From Planctomycetota bacterium (GTDB taxonomy: Bacteria; Planctomycetota; UBA8742; UBA2392): a stretch of 64,000 bases of DNA. The stretch covers positions 372,001-436,000 of the forward strand of contig JACKIE010000002.1 in NCBI GenBank assembly GCA_020638635.1, read 5' to 3'. Positions 41,393 to 50,525 of the stretch are shown piece after piece (within the stretch, counting starts at the first letter, position 1; each line of letters opens with the position of its first letter). The notes below the pieces were generated by a model. The model saw only the letters and a program-made list of their open reading frames with translations, had not been told where the DNA came from and ran no database searches. Position numbers and translations under genes: made by a program.

Positions 41393-43552
41393 ATGGCGCG
41401 GGCGGGAAAATCCAAACCGGGTAGGAACGCGCGCCAGGCGTCGGCAAAGAAAAGGCCGACGCGCGCAAAGCGTGTCGCCCGGAAACATTCGGTAAAGCCG
41501 AAGTCCGCCGGCAAGGGGAAGAGCGCTGCCTCAAGGCCCGCTAAGAAAAAGCCCGAGCCAGCATCCAAGCCCGCAGATGCGCGCAAAACCACCACACACA
41601 AGCGGGGCGAACTGAAACCGAAGAAGCGTGCGCAGCCTGCTCCGTCCTACGTAAGATCCGGGAAGCGCCGTCCCACCGATGTAGTGCGCGTCCGTGCGCG
41701 ATTCACGGAACCTCTGCGCCGCTTCAGCCCGTATGAAAACCTGCGCGATCTGATTCACGGGCAGGCCGAGAAGTACGAAGACAGGTCCTTCCTTATCTAT
41801 GAGGAAGACGGTCGTGAATTCAGCTATCGCACGCTCGACACCCAAACCACCGCGGTGGCAAACGTGTTGCATGAGTTGGGTTTTTCCAAAGGCGCGCGGG
41901 TTGCACTGCTGTTTGAGAACTCGCCTGAGTTCGTGTTCGCCTTCCTGGGTGCGATGAAGGGCGGCTTCATCGCTGTACCGATGAATCTGCAACTCCCTGA
42001 CGACAAGCTGCGCTTCATGCTTGAGGACTGCGGAGCCGGCGCCGTGATTACCAGCTCGGCCGTTTGGCAGCGCATCGCGCCGCTGCTCGAAGCTTTGCCG
42101 GGAATGGAGTCGGTGCTGCTGATCAATCGTCCCGGCAAACCTGCCGGCATGAGGGTTGAGCCAAGCCACATCGGCCATGGCGACAGTGGCGCGGCCTTCC
42201 GCATCATGGACTTCAATGGCTGCCTGGCAGCCGCGGGGCACGAGCTCAAGACCGCGGAACTTGGCTGGTGGGATGAGGCTCAGATCGTGTACACGGGGCA
42301 TCACCTGGACCAGCCGCGTGGCGCGATCCTGCAGCATCGCCAGTTCATGACCTCTGCGCGCTGGCTCGCGATCTGGCTGAACCTGGATGCGCAACAACGC
42401 TTCATGAGCGTACTTCCGCTGTTCCATGCCAACGCGCAAATCGTCACCCTGTTCACGCCACTGCAAATCGGCGGCAGCGTGGTGCTCTCCAGAGAATTTG
42501 GCGTGGCGCGGGTGTGGCGGGCCATCGAACGCTACCGTGTTTCGACTCTGTCGGCCGTGCCAAGCATGCTTGGCATCCTTGCGGACCGCGAGCTGGCGGA
42601 AGCTCGAGGCGCGAAGCCCGCTGGCTCCGCGGCATGGCCCGCTCCGAACGAGAGCCCGGGCAGCCTGGGGCAGCGCTCAGATACCGAGGCGCGCGAGATG
42701 GGCCTGGCACGCGGCCACGACGTAAGCAGCCTGGAGCGCGTTCTGTGCGGCGCCGCCCCTTTGCCCAGCGAGGTGCAGAAGCGATTCGAGCAAACCTTCC
42801 TGGTGCCTGTAATCGAGGGTTACAGCATGGCCGAGACTACCTGTTTCGCCATGCTCAACCCGGGCAATGGTACGCGGAAGCTGGGTTCGGTCGGTGCGGC
42901 TGTCGGCAACAAGGTCGCGATACAGAGCAACGACATGCCGGCGCGGCCGCTTGAGGGCGACTGGGGTCCCATGAGCCTGCAGCGCATGAACCCGGCAGTG
43001 TTTCCCACAGCCGAGGTGTACGAGCCCGGCGAAATCTGCGTGTGGGGCGAAAACGTTCTTAAGGAGTACTACCGTCGCCCCCAGGACAATCCGGAAGCTT
43101 TCGCTGGAGGCTGGTTTCACACAGGTGACATAGGCTACCAGGACGCCGAAGGTTTCTTCTACGTGCTAGGGCACCAGGGCGAAGAGATCGACCTCGAGGG
43201 CGAGCGTTTCATGCCCCGCGAGATCGATGAGCAATTGTTCGCACACGGTCAGATCGAGCAGGCAGCCACGGTGGCCCTGGCAGATGGGGGCGGATCGACC
43301 GTCACAACCTGGATCGTGATGCGCAAGGGCACCTTTCCCGAGGGACCGGACGAAGGCCGCATGCCCAAGGACGAAACCCAGCTCGATGCCAAACGTGGTG
43401 AGATCGAAACCTTCCTCGAGCGGCGGCTGAGCGGCAAGAAGCGGCCCACGGCAATTCGCTTCGCGAACGAGCTGCCCACCGACACAACGGGTAAAACCCG
43501 CATCATCGAATTGAAACGTCTGTCAGATCGCCGGGCCGTGCTGCCGGAGTAG
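41393..43552 (+). CDS. Degenerate adenylate-forming (AMP-binding) protein with basic N-terminal tail
   Basis: 719 residues from the ATG at 41393. Residues 1-95 are extremely Lys/Arg/Ala/Pro-rich. The rest has the acyl-CoA-synthetase fold (FVFAFLGAMKGGFIAVPMN, GYSMAETTCF, WFHTGDIGYQDAEGFFYVLG, DTTGKTRIIELK). The P-loop normally YTSGTTGxPKG is YTGHHLDQPRG (about 300-310), and the conserved Arg of GRxK is His (LGHQGEE). A low-complexity insert (about 405-435) breaks the region before the ATP motif. It may be catalytically impaired or act as a binding protein. Confidence 0.8.
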   Translation: MARAGKSKPGRNARQASAKKRPTRAKRVARKHSVKPKSAGKGKSAASRPAKKKPEPASKPADARKTTTHKRGELKPKKRAQPAPSYVRSGKRRPTDVVRVRARFTEPLRRFSPYENLRDLIHGQAEKYEDRSFLIYEEDGREFSYRTLDTQTTAVANVLHELGFSKGARVALLFENSPEFVFAFLGAMKGGFIAVPMNLQLPDDKLRFMLEDCGAGAVITSSAVWQRIAPLLEALPGMESVLLINRPGKPAGMRVEPSHIGHGDSGAAFRIMDFNGCLAAAGHELKTAELGWWDEAQIVYTGHHLDQPRGAILQHRQFMTSARWLAIWLNLDAQQRFMSVLPLFHANAQIVTLFTPLQIGGSVVLSREFGVARVWRAIERYRVSTLSAVPSMLGILADRELAEARGAKPAGSAAWPAPNESPGSLGQRSDTEAREMGLARGHDVSSLERVLCGAAPLPSEVQKRFEQTFLVPVIEGYSMAETTCFAMLNPGNGTRKLGSVGAAVGNKVAIQSNDMPARPLEGDWGPMSLQRMNPAVFPTAEVYEPGEICVWGENVLKEYYRRPQDNPEAFAGGWFHTGDIGYQDAEGFFYVLGHQGEEIDLEGERFMPREIDEQLFAHGQIEQAATVALADGGGSTVTTWIVMRKGTFPEGPDEGRMPKDETQLDAKRGEIETFLERRLSGKKRPTAIRFANELPTDTTGKTRIIELKRLSDRRAVLPE

Positions 43553-43567
43553 GCTAAGCTCAAGAAC

Positions 43568-43597
43568 AAAACCCAGCGCGATGCGCTGGGTTTTTTT
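43568..43597. terminator. Bidirectional intrinsic terminator
   Basis: A 12-bp stem (43568-43579 with 43583-43594) has a GAT loop. T7 ends the plus-strand side and an A-run lies on the other, so it serves both the adenylate-forming gene and spoIID-like gene. Confidence 0.85.
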
Positions 43598-43612
43598 GTT
43601 CTGACATCATGG

Positions 43613-44827
43613 CTAGTAAATTGCCGTCAACTCCGCGCCCGGGTACATGGTCTGCAGGATGCGTTTGGAGTCCCAGCCCGCCTTGGCCATGCCGCGCGCG
43701 CTCCACTGGCACATGCCGCAACCGTGCCCGTAACCCTTGCCGTTGAATTCCCACTGGTCGCCATTCTTCACGGCCGTGAAGTTGGTGCTGAACAGACCCA
43801 ACGCCTGCCGGAAGCTGATGGCGCTGACGGACTTCTTGTGCCCGGTGCGATCAAACAAATCGAGGGTAATCGCGTGACCGCTCTCCGAGGTGCGACCGGT
43901 TTCAACACGCATCAAGTCGTGCGGCGAAATCTGCTTTTCAAGCAACCGTGCCTTTACCTCCGAAGCTGCCATCGTGATGGACCACTCGGCCTTTGGGCTG
44001 TCCTTGTCGAACTCTCCCAGATCAACACCCTTCAACGGCTCGATGCTCTCGTCCAGGCCAAACGCGGTGATCGGATCCGTGGTTCGCCCGCCGCTGGTGC
44101 TATGGAAGTACGCGCGGAAGCCCTTGCCTTCGTACGTCAGGACCATCCCGGTGGTTCCTTCGCGCGCTGCCATCACGTTTGGTGTTTCACGCCATTGCTT
44201 GGGATTGTCCGCAGGACCAACGCCGCCGTAGACCTGGTACTGCGTGGTATCATCAACATCCCAGTTGCGGCCTGAACCGCGGTTCTGCTCCATTTCGAAC
44301 AGAGCGTAGGTGCGGGAAGCAACCGCCTGCGCCTTCAAGGCTTCAACCGGCCAGCCTGCCAGCATCTCCCAGCCGATCACACCTGTCACATACTGCTCGA
44401 GATCCACAACATTTACGACTTCCCAGCCGCCGGGTACGGAAACGAGTCGCAGCTTTCCGCGGTACACACGGCCGTCTACTTCAAACCAGGCTGGGCGCCC
44501 CGCGGGTGCTATTTCGACGCTTGCGGCTGTGCCCAGTCCTCCGACGTCTATGGCGCCGTCAAGTTGCGACAGGACGATTGCCTGTTCCGATTCGAGCCGC
44601 CGTCCGTCCAGGCTGATTGCAGCCTTGCCCGCCTTCACAGTCACGCTTTCGGCCAGGCTGGGCTTGGCCAGCTTGACGCGGATCAACGGCGCCGCACCAT
44701 AGGACGGTATCGGCGCCAGCAGTTCACTTTCGCCTCGGCCGGCGGCGGGTTGCATGCAAGCCGAAAGCATCAGCGCGGCGAAAATCAGGCTGAACACCAG
44801 AGGAAGGAAGGCGTTTAGTCTTAACAT
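43613..44827 (-). CDS. SpoIID/LytB-domain lipoprotein
   Basis: 404 residues, start set by GGAGG before the ATG at 44827. The signal peptide ends in lipobox LMLSAC. The SpoIID domain shows VNVVDLEQYVTGVIGWEM, VEALKAQAVASRTYAL, YFHSTSGGRTTDP and the closing GKGYGHGCGMCQWSARGMAKAG. In Bacillus, SpoIID is a lytic transglycosylase acting on denuded peptidoglycan. Here it is probably a periplasmic cell-wall enzyme; there is nothing to suggest sporulation. Confidence 0.9.
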   Translation of the reverse strand: MLRLNAFLPLVFSLIFAALMLSACMQPAAGRGESELLAPIPSYGAAPLIRVKLAKPSLAESVTVKAGKAAISLDGRRLESEQAIVLSQLDGAIDVGGLGTAASVEIAPAGRPAWFEVDGRVYRGKLRLVSVPGGWEVVNVVDLEQYVTGVIGWEMLAGWPVEALKAQAVASRTYALFEMEQNRGSGRNWDVDDTTQYQVYGGVGPADNPKQWRETPNVMAAREGTTGMVLTYEGKGFRAYFHSTSGGRTTDPITAFGLDESIEPLKGVDLGEFDKDSPKAEWSITMAASEVKARLLEKQISPHDLMRVETGRTSESGHAITLDLFDRTGHKKSVSAISFRQALGLFSTNFTAVKNGDQWEFNGKGYGHGCGMCQWSARGMAKAGWDSKRILQTMYPGAELTAIY

Positions 44828-44923
44828 GTCAGCCTCCAGTATGCGTAAGGACGGGTGGACAGATACCTAAGGACCGGCATCCCCGGTTGTTATCGGCCCC
44901 CGTGGACGACAGGCTTTAGTCAT

Positions 44924-47308
44924 ATGGAATTGATGTTTCAGCATCCTTGGCTTGTGTTCCCGGCAATCGGGACTGCCCTGTTGGCCGCGACAGTGGGGTT
45001 TCGAACACGCCGAGCCGCTCCAATGCTGTTTGCCCTGGGCGCGGCGGCGTTTTTTTTGGCCGGCGGGCGCCCATTGCTTGGGTCACGCCCGGCGCAGGTC
45101 ATGCACGCGCTGGTGATCGACGTCAGCGGGTCCATGCGTTCCCGACCAACGGACATTGAAGCGCTGGTGCGGGATATCGATCTGCCTGACGGCCATGGAT
45201 TCATCCGGTTCGAACTGTCAGATGCCCTGCGGCAAGCCGGCGGCCCAAGGGGCGACGGAACTGATTACTCGCGTATGGGCGAAATCGCGGCCGACCCGCG
45301 CATTACGGGAGAAGTCGTTCTGCTGACCGACGGCCGAGGTGAGATCGATAAGCTGTATGGCGCCGTGAACCCCCGCAGGCTGATCCTGCTTCGGGCGCCC
45401 GCGCCGACCGCGCCAGACGCTTCGGTGCTTTCCTTCCAGTCGCCGGGCTTCGCTCCCGAGGGCGCCCTCGTAATGCTGCACGGTGTGGTCCGATGCGACA
45501 AAGACGCCGAAGTGCCGTGGCGCGTACTGCAAGGTGCACAGGAGTTGGCATCCGGCGTGGTGAGCCTGCGTGCCGAACTGCCCGCTTCGATCAGCCACTC
45601 ACAGCTTGTCACGGGTACAGGTGTCGCGCGGTTTCGGCTGGTCCTGGATCTGGAGAACGATCGCGAACCCGCCAACGACGAGGCGACGACGGCGCTGCAG
45701 GTCGGTGGACGCGTTCGTGTTGAGTACTGTGTCGAGCCCGGTCTCACACCGGAACTCGACGGATTGCTGCAACTGCTGCGGTCCGACTCCCGGCTCGATG
45801 TTCGCGTCCGCAACGACCTGCCCCTGACCGGGCCGGAGCTCGAACAGACGGGTGTAGTGGTGATCAACAACCTGCCGCTGCGGACGGCGGGTATGGCTCG
45901 CGAACAAACAACCCGGCTGGCGGACTGGGTCCATTCCGGCGGCTGTCTGTTCATGTTGGGGACCGACGGCGCATTCGGGCCGGGCGGCTACCGCGGCTCT
46001 CCACTTGAGAATGTCATGCCGGTGCGCTTCCGCCCCGACGACTCGTCACCTCGGCGTACCCTTCTGCTGCTGGATGTGTCGGACAGCATGAACCAGACGC
46101 TGTCTGGTGGAGTGACCAGGCTCGCAAGGCTGCAGGAGGCGGCCGTCCGCGTGCTGGAGTCGCTGGGACCGGATGACTTCGCGGCCGTAGTGGGTTTCCG
46201 TGAAGGCATCCGCGGCGAGGTTCGCTTTTTGCACCCCGAAGACCCGGGACTGGCGCAGGCGATGGCACTTCTGCGCGCCCAGGGTTCAACGCACATTGGT
46301 ACGTCGCTGAACCAGGCGCTGGAACTGCTGCCGGCAAATGGCCAGAACACGCGCATATTGATGATCACCGACGGTGAGAACGTGGAAGCCGCAGGTGAGT
46401 CAGACTTTGCTGCGATCGCCGAGCGGCTGGCGCAGCAAAGCGTAAGGCTGGACATCGTGCTGACCGGAAGCACCGGGCAGGCCTGGTCACTTTCTCTCAC
46501 GCGCGGCGCGCCGACACAGGCTCGGATCTGGAACTTGCAATCAGGCGATTTCGAAGACCTGATCGAGTTGCTGGACCAGGCGCTGGCCGACGCCGACCGT
46601 GACTGGGTGCTGAATGATGAGCTTGCCGTACCGGGCGTGGCGACCCTATTGCCGCGGCTTGTGCGCACTGCGCCGCGCCTTGAGAGTTCTGCCAACATGC
46701 TGCTGCGAGCGGAACGGGGTCCCGATTCCTGGCCGCTACTGGCCACGCGCCGGCTGGGCGGCCGCACAGCCTGCCTGTGCACCGATTCGTGGGGTGACGC
46801 GACGTTGTCGAGTTTCTGGCAGGATGCGTCCTTCCGCGCGAAACTGTCCGAGGCGCTGGAGTTTGTGCTGGGCGGTGCCGGGCGAGTCAAGCTGGTGCTG
46901 AACCCGCTGCCGGAAGGCGGCGCTGAACTGGTATGGACAGGCCACGGTGATCCACCCGCCGAGGACTTGCGAACGGATGCCGGAGCGCCGGCCCTCCTGC
47001 ATTCGCCGGGGCGCTGGTTTCTTGCGAGCTGGCCAACCGGCGAGCAACTGAGTGTGTTCGACAATCAGCGCCTGTTGCAGCGACTCCCGTTGCCGTTGCC
47101 CGTGCCCGCCGAGCTACGCGCAACGGGCGACGACGAAGTCTTCTTCGCCGTAGCCGAAGAGGGTGGCATCCGCGTACTCCAGAGCCTGAACGCCTGGAAG
47201 CCCGCACGGACCACCGAGAGCGCCGAGAGGCCGACGGACATCAGCTGGGCGCCTGCCCTCCTGGCGATGCTGCTGCTGCTGGCCGGATTCGCGCTTAGAA
47301 AAAGATGA
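44924..47308 (+). CDS. Membrane protein with two von Willebrand A domains
   Basis: 794 residues from the ATG at 44924. Two N-terminal TM helices (LVFPAIGTALLAATVGF and MLFALGAAAFFLAGG) precede VWA domain 1 (MIDAS VIDVSGSM, about 65), a middle beta-rich and glutamine-amidotransferase-like region, VWA domain 2 (LLLDVSDSMNQ, about 382; ITDGEN) and a C-terminal TM helix. This is the shape of BatA-like or DUF7408-like VWA proteins. Partner MoxR ATPase is not nearby. Role unknown. It diverges from the SpoIID gene. Confidence 0.8.
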   Translation: MELMFQHPWLVFPAIGTALLAATVGFRTRRAAPMLFALGAAAFFLAGGRPLLGSRPAQVMHALVIDVSGSMRSRPTDIEALVRDIDLPDGHGFIRFELSDALRQAGGPRGDGTDYSRMGEIAADPRITGEVVLLTDGRGEIDKLYGAVNPRRLILLRAPAPTAPDASVLSFQSPGFAPEGALVMLHGVVRCDKDAEVPWRVLQGAQELASGVVSLRAELPASISHSQLVTGTGVARFRLVLDLENDREPANDEATTALQVGGRVRVEYCVEPGLTPELDGLLQLLRSDSRLDVRVRNDLPLTGPELEQTGVVVINNLPLRTAGMAREQTTRLADWVHSGGCLFMLGTDGAFGPGGYRGSPLENVMPVRFRPDDSSPRRTLLLLDVSDSMNQTLSGGVTRLARLQEAAVRVLESLGPDDFAAVVGFREGIRGEVRFLHPEDPGLAQAMALLRAQGSTHIGTSLNQALELLPANGQNTRILMITDGENVEAAGESDFAAIAERLAQQSVRLDIVLTGSTGQAWSLSLTRGAPTQARIWNLQSGDFEDLIELLDQALADADRDWVLNDELAVPGVATLLPRLVRTAPRLESSANMLLRAERGPDSWPLLATRRLGGRTACLCTDSWGDATLSSFWQDASFRAKLSEALEFVLGGAGRVKLVLNPLPEGGAELVWTGHGDPPAEDLRTDAGAPALLHSPGRWFLASWPTGEQLSVFDNQRLLQRLPLPLPVPAELRATGDDEVFFAVAEEGGIRVLQSLNAWKPARTTESAERPTDISWAPALLAMLLLLAGFALRKR

Positions 47309-47461
47309 CGGACTGACCGCACGCGCGGATTCGCCTTTTCCGCATACCGCACGCCGGAATGAAGAACTCGCGGCCGTGTCAGGGGCTCACACCAAGTGTC
47401 CCGGACGACGCGATGCAGAGCCCGCGGCACGCGGAATCAGGCGCAGGCAATCGCAGGTGCT

Positions 47462-47671
47462 TCAGAGTTCGTCCACGATGCATTCGATGATGTCGTTCCC
47501 GAGCTGGCGAAACGCCTTGCTGAGTTCGGCGTGCAAATCGCCTGTTCCGTGCCTGATTTGGGCGCGGATCACCGCGCTTACCAGCTTCACGCCGCTGCTG
47601 TATTCATCCCATCGCGTGTTGAAAGTGGCTTTGGCGCGTGTCTTGATTCCCATCTTGTCGCGTACGCTCAT
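47462..47671 (-). CDS. Small hypothetical protein (69 aa)
   Basis: 69 residues. GGAGG six bases before the ATG at 47671 sets the start. MSVRDKMGIKTRAKATFNTR is basic and the rest is helical (GVKLVSAVIRAQIRHGTG, LHAELSKAFRQLGNDIIECI). Not recognised. It is last in a minus-strand set with the beta-propeller gene, but a hairpin separates them. Confidence 0.55.
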   Translation of the reverse strand: MSVRDKMGIKTRAKATFNTRWDEYSSGVKLVSAVIRAQIRHGTGDLHAELSKAFRQLGNDIIECIVDEL

Positions 47672-47693
47672 GTCGGCCTCCGGAGTTAAAACG

Positions 47694-47721
47694 AACGGGT
47701 CGGCGCCTGCGCCGACCCGTT
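47694..47721 (-). terminator. Hairpin terminator after the beta-propeller gene
   Basis: A 13-bp inverted repeat (47694-47706 with 47709-47721) lies 16 bp downstream of the stop on the minus strand. No strong U-run is seen. Confidence 0.5.
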
Positions 47722-47737
47722 TGACTCGCTGTTGCAA

Positions 47738-49231
47738 TTACTTGCCGCCGGCTGTGCGCTTGTTGTCTCCGTAAACCTTGAAGACGTAGCCGTCCTTGGT
47801 AGCAAGGTAGATCGCGCGATCGCGCTCTTCCATGCTGCCCTGCACGAAGTCGAAGTCCAGCAGGTTCAGGTTCCATTCCGGGCGCTGCAGCAGACCGGTG
47901 TTCAAATCCAGCACCCGCAGCTCGCGGCTGACCGTGCGCAGCTCATCGCTCTTTTTCACGATGCGCCCGGCGTCACGAAGCGTAGCCTTCTCACGCTCGG
48001 TCAGGAACTCCTGCGTTTCTTCATAAAGCATGAACGCGCGTCCGCTGTGCAGCATCAGTACCTGCTGGCCGACGTCCGGCTCGCTCCAGATCGGGTCGAT
48101 TTTCCATGCGGTACTTGGGTCGCCGTCCACCAGGCGATAAACCGGGCGGTCGTTCGCGACGTCAACCACTTCATATCGGTAAGCGGAAAGCAGGCCGGGA
48201 CGCGTTGCGGTACGAACGATGGTGGATTTTCCGTCGTCGCTGACAACCTCTTCGTCATAGAGGTCCAGCGTGCGCACGAACACCCAGCGGTCCTCAACGA
48301 ACACCTTGCCGTAGGGTACACCCTCGGTGGTGAGCACCCAGGCGGCTTCACCGGACTTCTGCCACGCGAACAACTGGCCGACGTCCGAGCCCACGAATAC
48401 CAAGTCGTCCTTGATCACCGGTGGTGTGCGCGAATGGGCGTCGAGATTCGGGCTGGCCCGGAACTCGCCACTTTGTGCGTCAACCATGTACAGGTTGTTG
48501 TTGTTGTTGACGAACGCCACCGTCTCTCGATCGGCAGCAGCCTGCATCGAGATCTGCATGAATTTGCCCTCGCCGCCTTCGCCCACGCGCGGGAAGGTCC
48601 AGGTTTCAGCTCCTTCGCCGTCGGCGTGGCTGATCATGGACAAACCACGCATGGCATTGTTGTTCGTGGCCGGCAGGAACAGGTGTGTGTCGTTGCTGAC
48701 GGGAGCGGCGCTGGGGAAGATGTCGCCCTCGAAGCGCCCCTTGCTTACCAGGCGCGATTCCCCTTCGCGCGGGCTGGAGAGCCGATCGTAGCCCTGAAAC
48801 TCGCCGTCGCGGTTCATCAGGTGGATGTAGTTGCGCGTGGGAAGCGGATCGAAATCGACGCGCTTCTCGATCATGGTCTTCCAGTGCAGCGTGAAGTCGT
48901 AGGCGTCGATGCTCCACATGTGGTTGTCGCCGCCATCGGCGTCGATCACCAGGATTTCGTCGCGCACGTCGTCATGGATGACGAACATGTCTCGCACCAC
49001 CACCGGTTGACGGCGCTGGGTACCGGTCAGGTCGTAGGACTTGATCCGCAACGGCAGTTCCGCCAGCTGCGCTTCGTAGTAACTGAGCGGCTGGCGATTG
49101 GCCGGGTCCGGCGGCAGCGGGTTACGCGTGGTCGCGCGGGCCTGGGGCGGAATGGCACAGGAAGATGTAAGAACAAACAGGGTAATGAGTGCGGGGGGGA
49201 GACACGTCATTGCACGTGTCAAAGACTTCAC
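47738..49231 (-). CDS. Exported PQQ-type beta-propeller-like protein
   Basis: 497 residues from GTG 49231, which has AAAGGAGAAG upstream and overlaps the previous stop by 4 bp. The signal peptide ends near a Cys (FVLTSSCAIPP), so it may be a lipoprotein. Repeated blades of the pattern V-x-V-x-D-(A/D)-x-(G/S)-G are seen, such as ILVIDADGG, LYMVDAQSGEF, LFAWQKSGEAAW and RVLDLNTGLL. These resemble PQQ/WD-like propellers (BamB-like). No enzyme site is visible. It follows a conserved small gene. Confidence 0.72.
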   Translation of the reverse strand: MKSLTRAMTCLPPALITLFVLTSSCAIPPQARATTRNPLPPDPANRQPLSYYEAQLAELPLRIKSYDLTGTQRRQPVVVRDMFVIHDDVRDEILVIDADGGDNHMWSIDAYDFTLHWKTMIEKRVDFDPLPTRNYIHLMNRDGEFQGYDRLSSPREGESRLVSKGRFEGDIFPSAAPVSNDTHLFLPATNNNAMRGLSMISHADGEGAETWTFPRVGEGGEGKFMQISMQAAADRETVAFVNNNNNLYMVDAQSGEFRASPNLDAHSRTPPVIKDDLVFVGSDVGQLFAWQKSGEAAWVLTTEGVPYGKVFVEDRWVFVRTLDLYDEEVVSDDGKSTIVRTATRPGLLSAYRYEVVDVANDRPVYRLVDGDPSTAWKIDPIWSEPDVGQQVLMLHSGRAFMLYEETQEFLTEREKATLRDAGRIVKKSDELRTVSRELRVLDLNTGLLQRPEWNLNLLDFDFVQGSMEERDRAIYLATKDGYVFKVYGDNKRTAGGK

Positions 49232-49488
49232 GTGGCTTCTCCTTTGTCGTGGTCGCGAAGGTTGATTTTGTGTTTTCCCTCGTAGCTGCGAAGTGTCTCG
49301 ATCCGCTCCAGGTCTTCCTCGATGCGGTTCACCAGCTTGAAGATGTAAGGCCGACCCTTCAGCCTGTTCTTCAAGTCCTCGACCATCTTGTCCCACGAGC
49401 CCATGTACAGCTCGTCCCGCAGGACCAACAGCATCTTCGCCTCTTCCGAGAGGTTGTCATAGTACGTTTGATGGGTGGCTTCGGCCAT
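49228..49488 (-). CDS. Small hypothetical protein (86 aa)
   Basis: 86 residues; the ATG at 49488 has GAGGAG upstream. MAEATHQTYYDNLSEEAKML, then LRDELYMGSWDKMVEDLKNRLKG is a helical, charged pattern, and the tail ends HDKGEAT. Not recognised. The 4-bp overlap with the beta-propeller gene suggests coupled translation. Confidence 0.65.
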   Translation of the reverse strand: MAEATHQTYYDNLSEEAKMLLVLRDELYMGSWDKMVEDLKNRLKGRPYIFKLVNRIEEDLERIETLRSYEGKHKINLRDHDKGEAT

Positions 49489-49635
49489 GGCTCCTCTGTA
49501 ATGGATTGTCCACGAAGACACTGTCCATGACGAACTGTAACTGACACTCTATAGATTGTACACGGCCGCGGTCAATGACCACTATGGACGCATCGCCGGG
49601 GACCGCTACGCTTTCACAATTCGCAGGAGACAGCC

Positions 49636-50460
49636 ATGGCAGGCACCCCACAGCAGCCGTACGGCACACCGCCGCAGCCCGTGCCCGAGTTCGCGCCTCA
49701 AGTCGGGCGCCAGCCCGGAAGCCTCGCGCCCAAGGTGTGGGGCATCATTCTGTTAATTCTCGGCGTGCTGGGCTTTGTGCTTTGGCTGGTCGGTATCGTA
49801 AGCCTGGGCGGCGGCGGCATGAGCGGCAGCAGCTTCGCGCCTAACATGTCACCCGAGGCAAAGGCCGAGCTCGACCGCATCGCGCAGGTGATGGTCGAAA
49901 ACATGAAGGGGCGCTGGTCTTTCTGGCTCAACAACCTCATCGAACTGTCGATCATCGTGTTGTCGCTGGTGGCGGGCACTTTGCTGGTCATCAAGCCAAA
50001 ACCCGTCGGCCGCAAGCTGGCCATCGCACGCGCCCTGGTGGTGCTGCTGGCGCTGCCAATCGCCGGATATGAGGGCTTCACCGCCCTCGACGAAAACATG
50101 GAGATGCAAATCGGTCTGCAAAAGATCCAGGCCGAGGACATGATTAAACAGGAAGAAGCCCGCAGCCCCTCAAAGAATGACAAAGAGCGCGCCGACCGCA
50201 GGCAGCGCATTGAACGAACCTTCGACAGCGTTCAACCCATCATGCGCGGAGCCGGCTACGGCTTCCTGATTTTCTCCTTCATCTGCGTACTGATTCTAAA
50301 CGGCCTGCTGCTGCTCTTCATGACCCGGCCTGCCGTCAAGGACTACATGGACAATGTCGCCAAAGGCGCAGAACAGGTGATCCCGGGTTACGACCCATCC
50401 ATGGGCTACGCATCCGGGCCGCCGCCGGGATATGGGCCGCCGCCCGATAGCCCACAATAG
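49636..50460 (+). CDS. Membrane protein, four TM segments, unknown
   Basis: 274 residues with a proline-rich N-terminus and C-terminus (GYGPPP). TM segments are at about 33-55, 97-118, 131-147 and 212-235. Between TM3 and TM4 a charged coil (QAEDMIKQEEARSPSKNDKE) is predicted. Not recognised. It precedes ahcY by 65 bp and faces away from the propeller operon. Confidence 0.7.
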   Translation: MAGTPQQPYGTPPQPVPEFAPQVGRQPGSLAPKVWGIILLILGVLGFVLWLVGIVSLGGGGMSGSSFAPNMSPEAKAELDRIAQVMVENMKGRWSFWLNNLIELSIIVLSLVAGTLLVIKPKPVGRKLAIARALVVLLALPIAGYEGFTALDENMEMQIGLQKIQAEDMIKQEEARSPSKNDKERADRRQRIERTFDSVQPIMRGAGYGFLIFSFICVLILNGLLLLFMTRPAVKDYMDNVAKGAEQVIPGYDPSMGYASGPPPGYGPPPDSPQ

Positions 50461-50525
50461 CCGGATTGGTTATAAGCCGTCTTCCTGTCCTGGTTGAGGA
50501 CAGCCCAGACTATTGAAAGGAACAG

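Noticed and set aside
47732..49285. 517-codon plus-strand frame over the beta-propeller gene
   Set aside because: The minus-strand protein has a signal peptide, a good RBS and blade repeats; the plus frame does not.
50461..50525. SAH riboswitch before ahcY
   Set aside because: Only a 7-bp hairpin is present; the leader is too short and lacks the riboswitch core.
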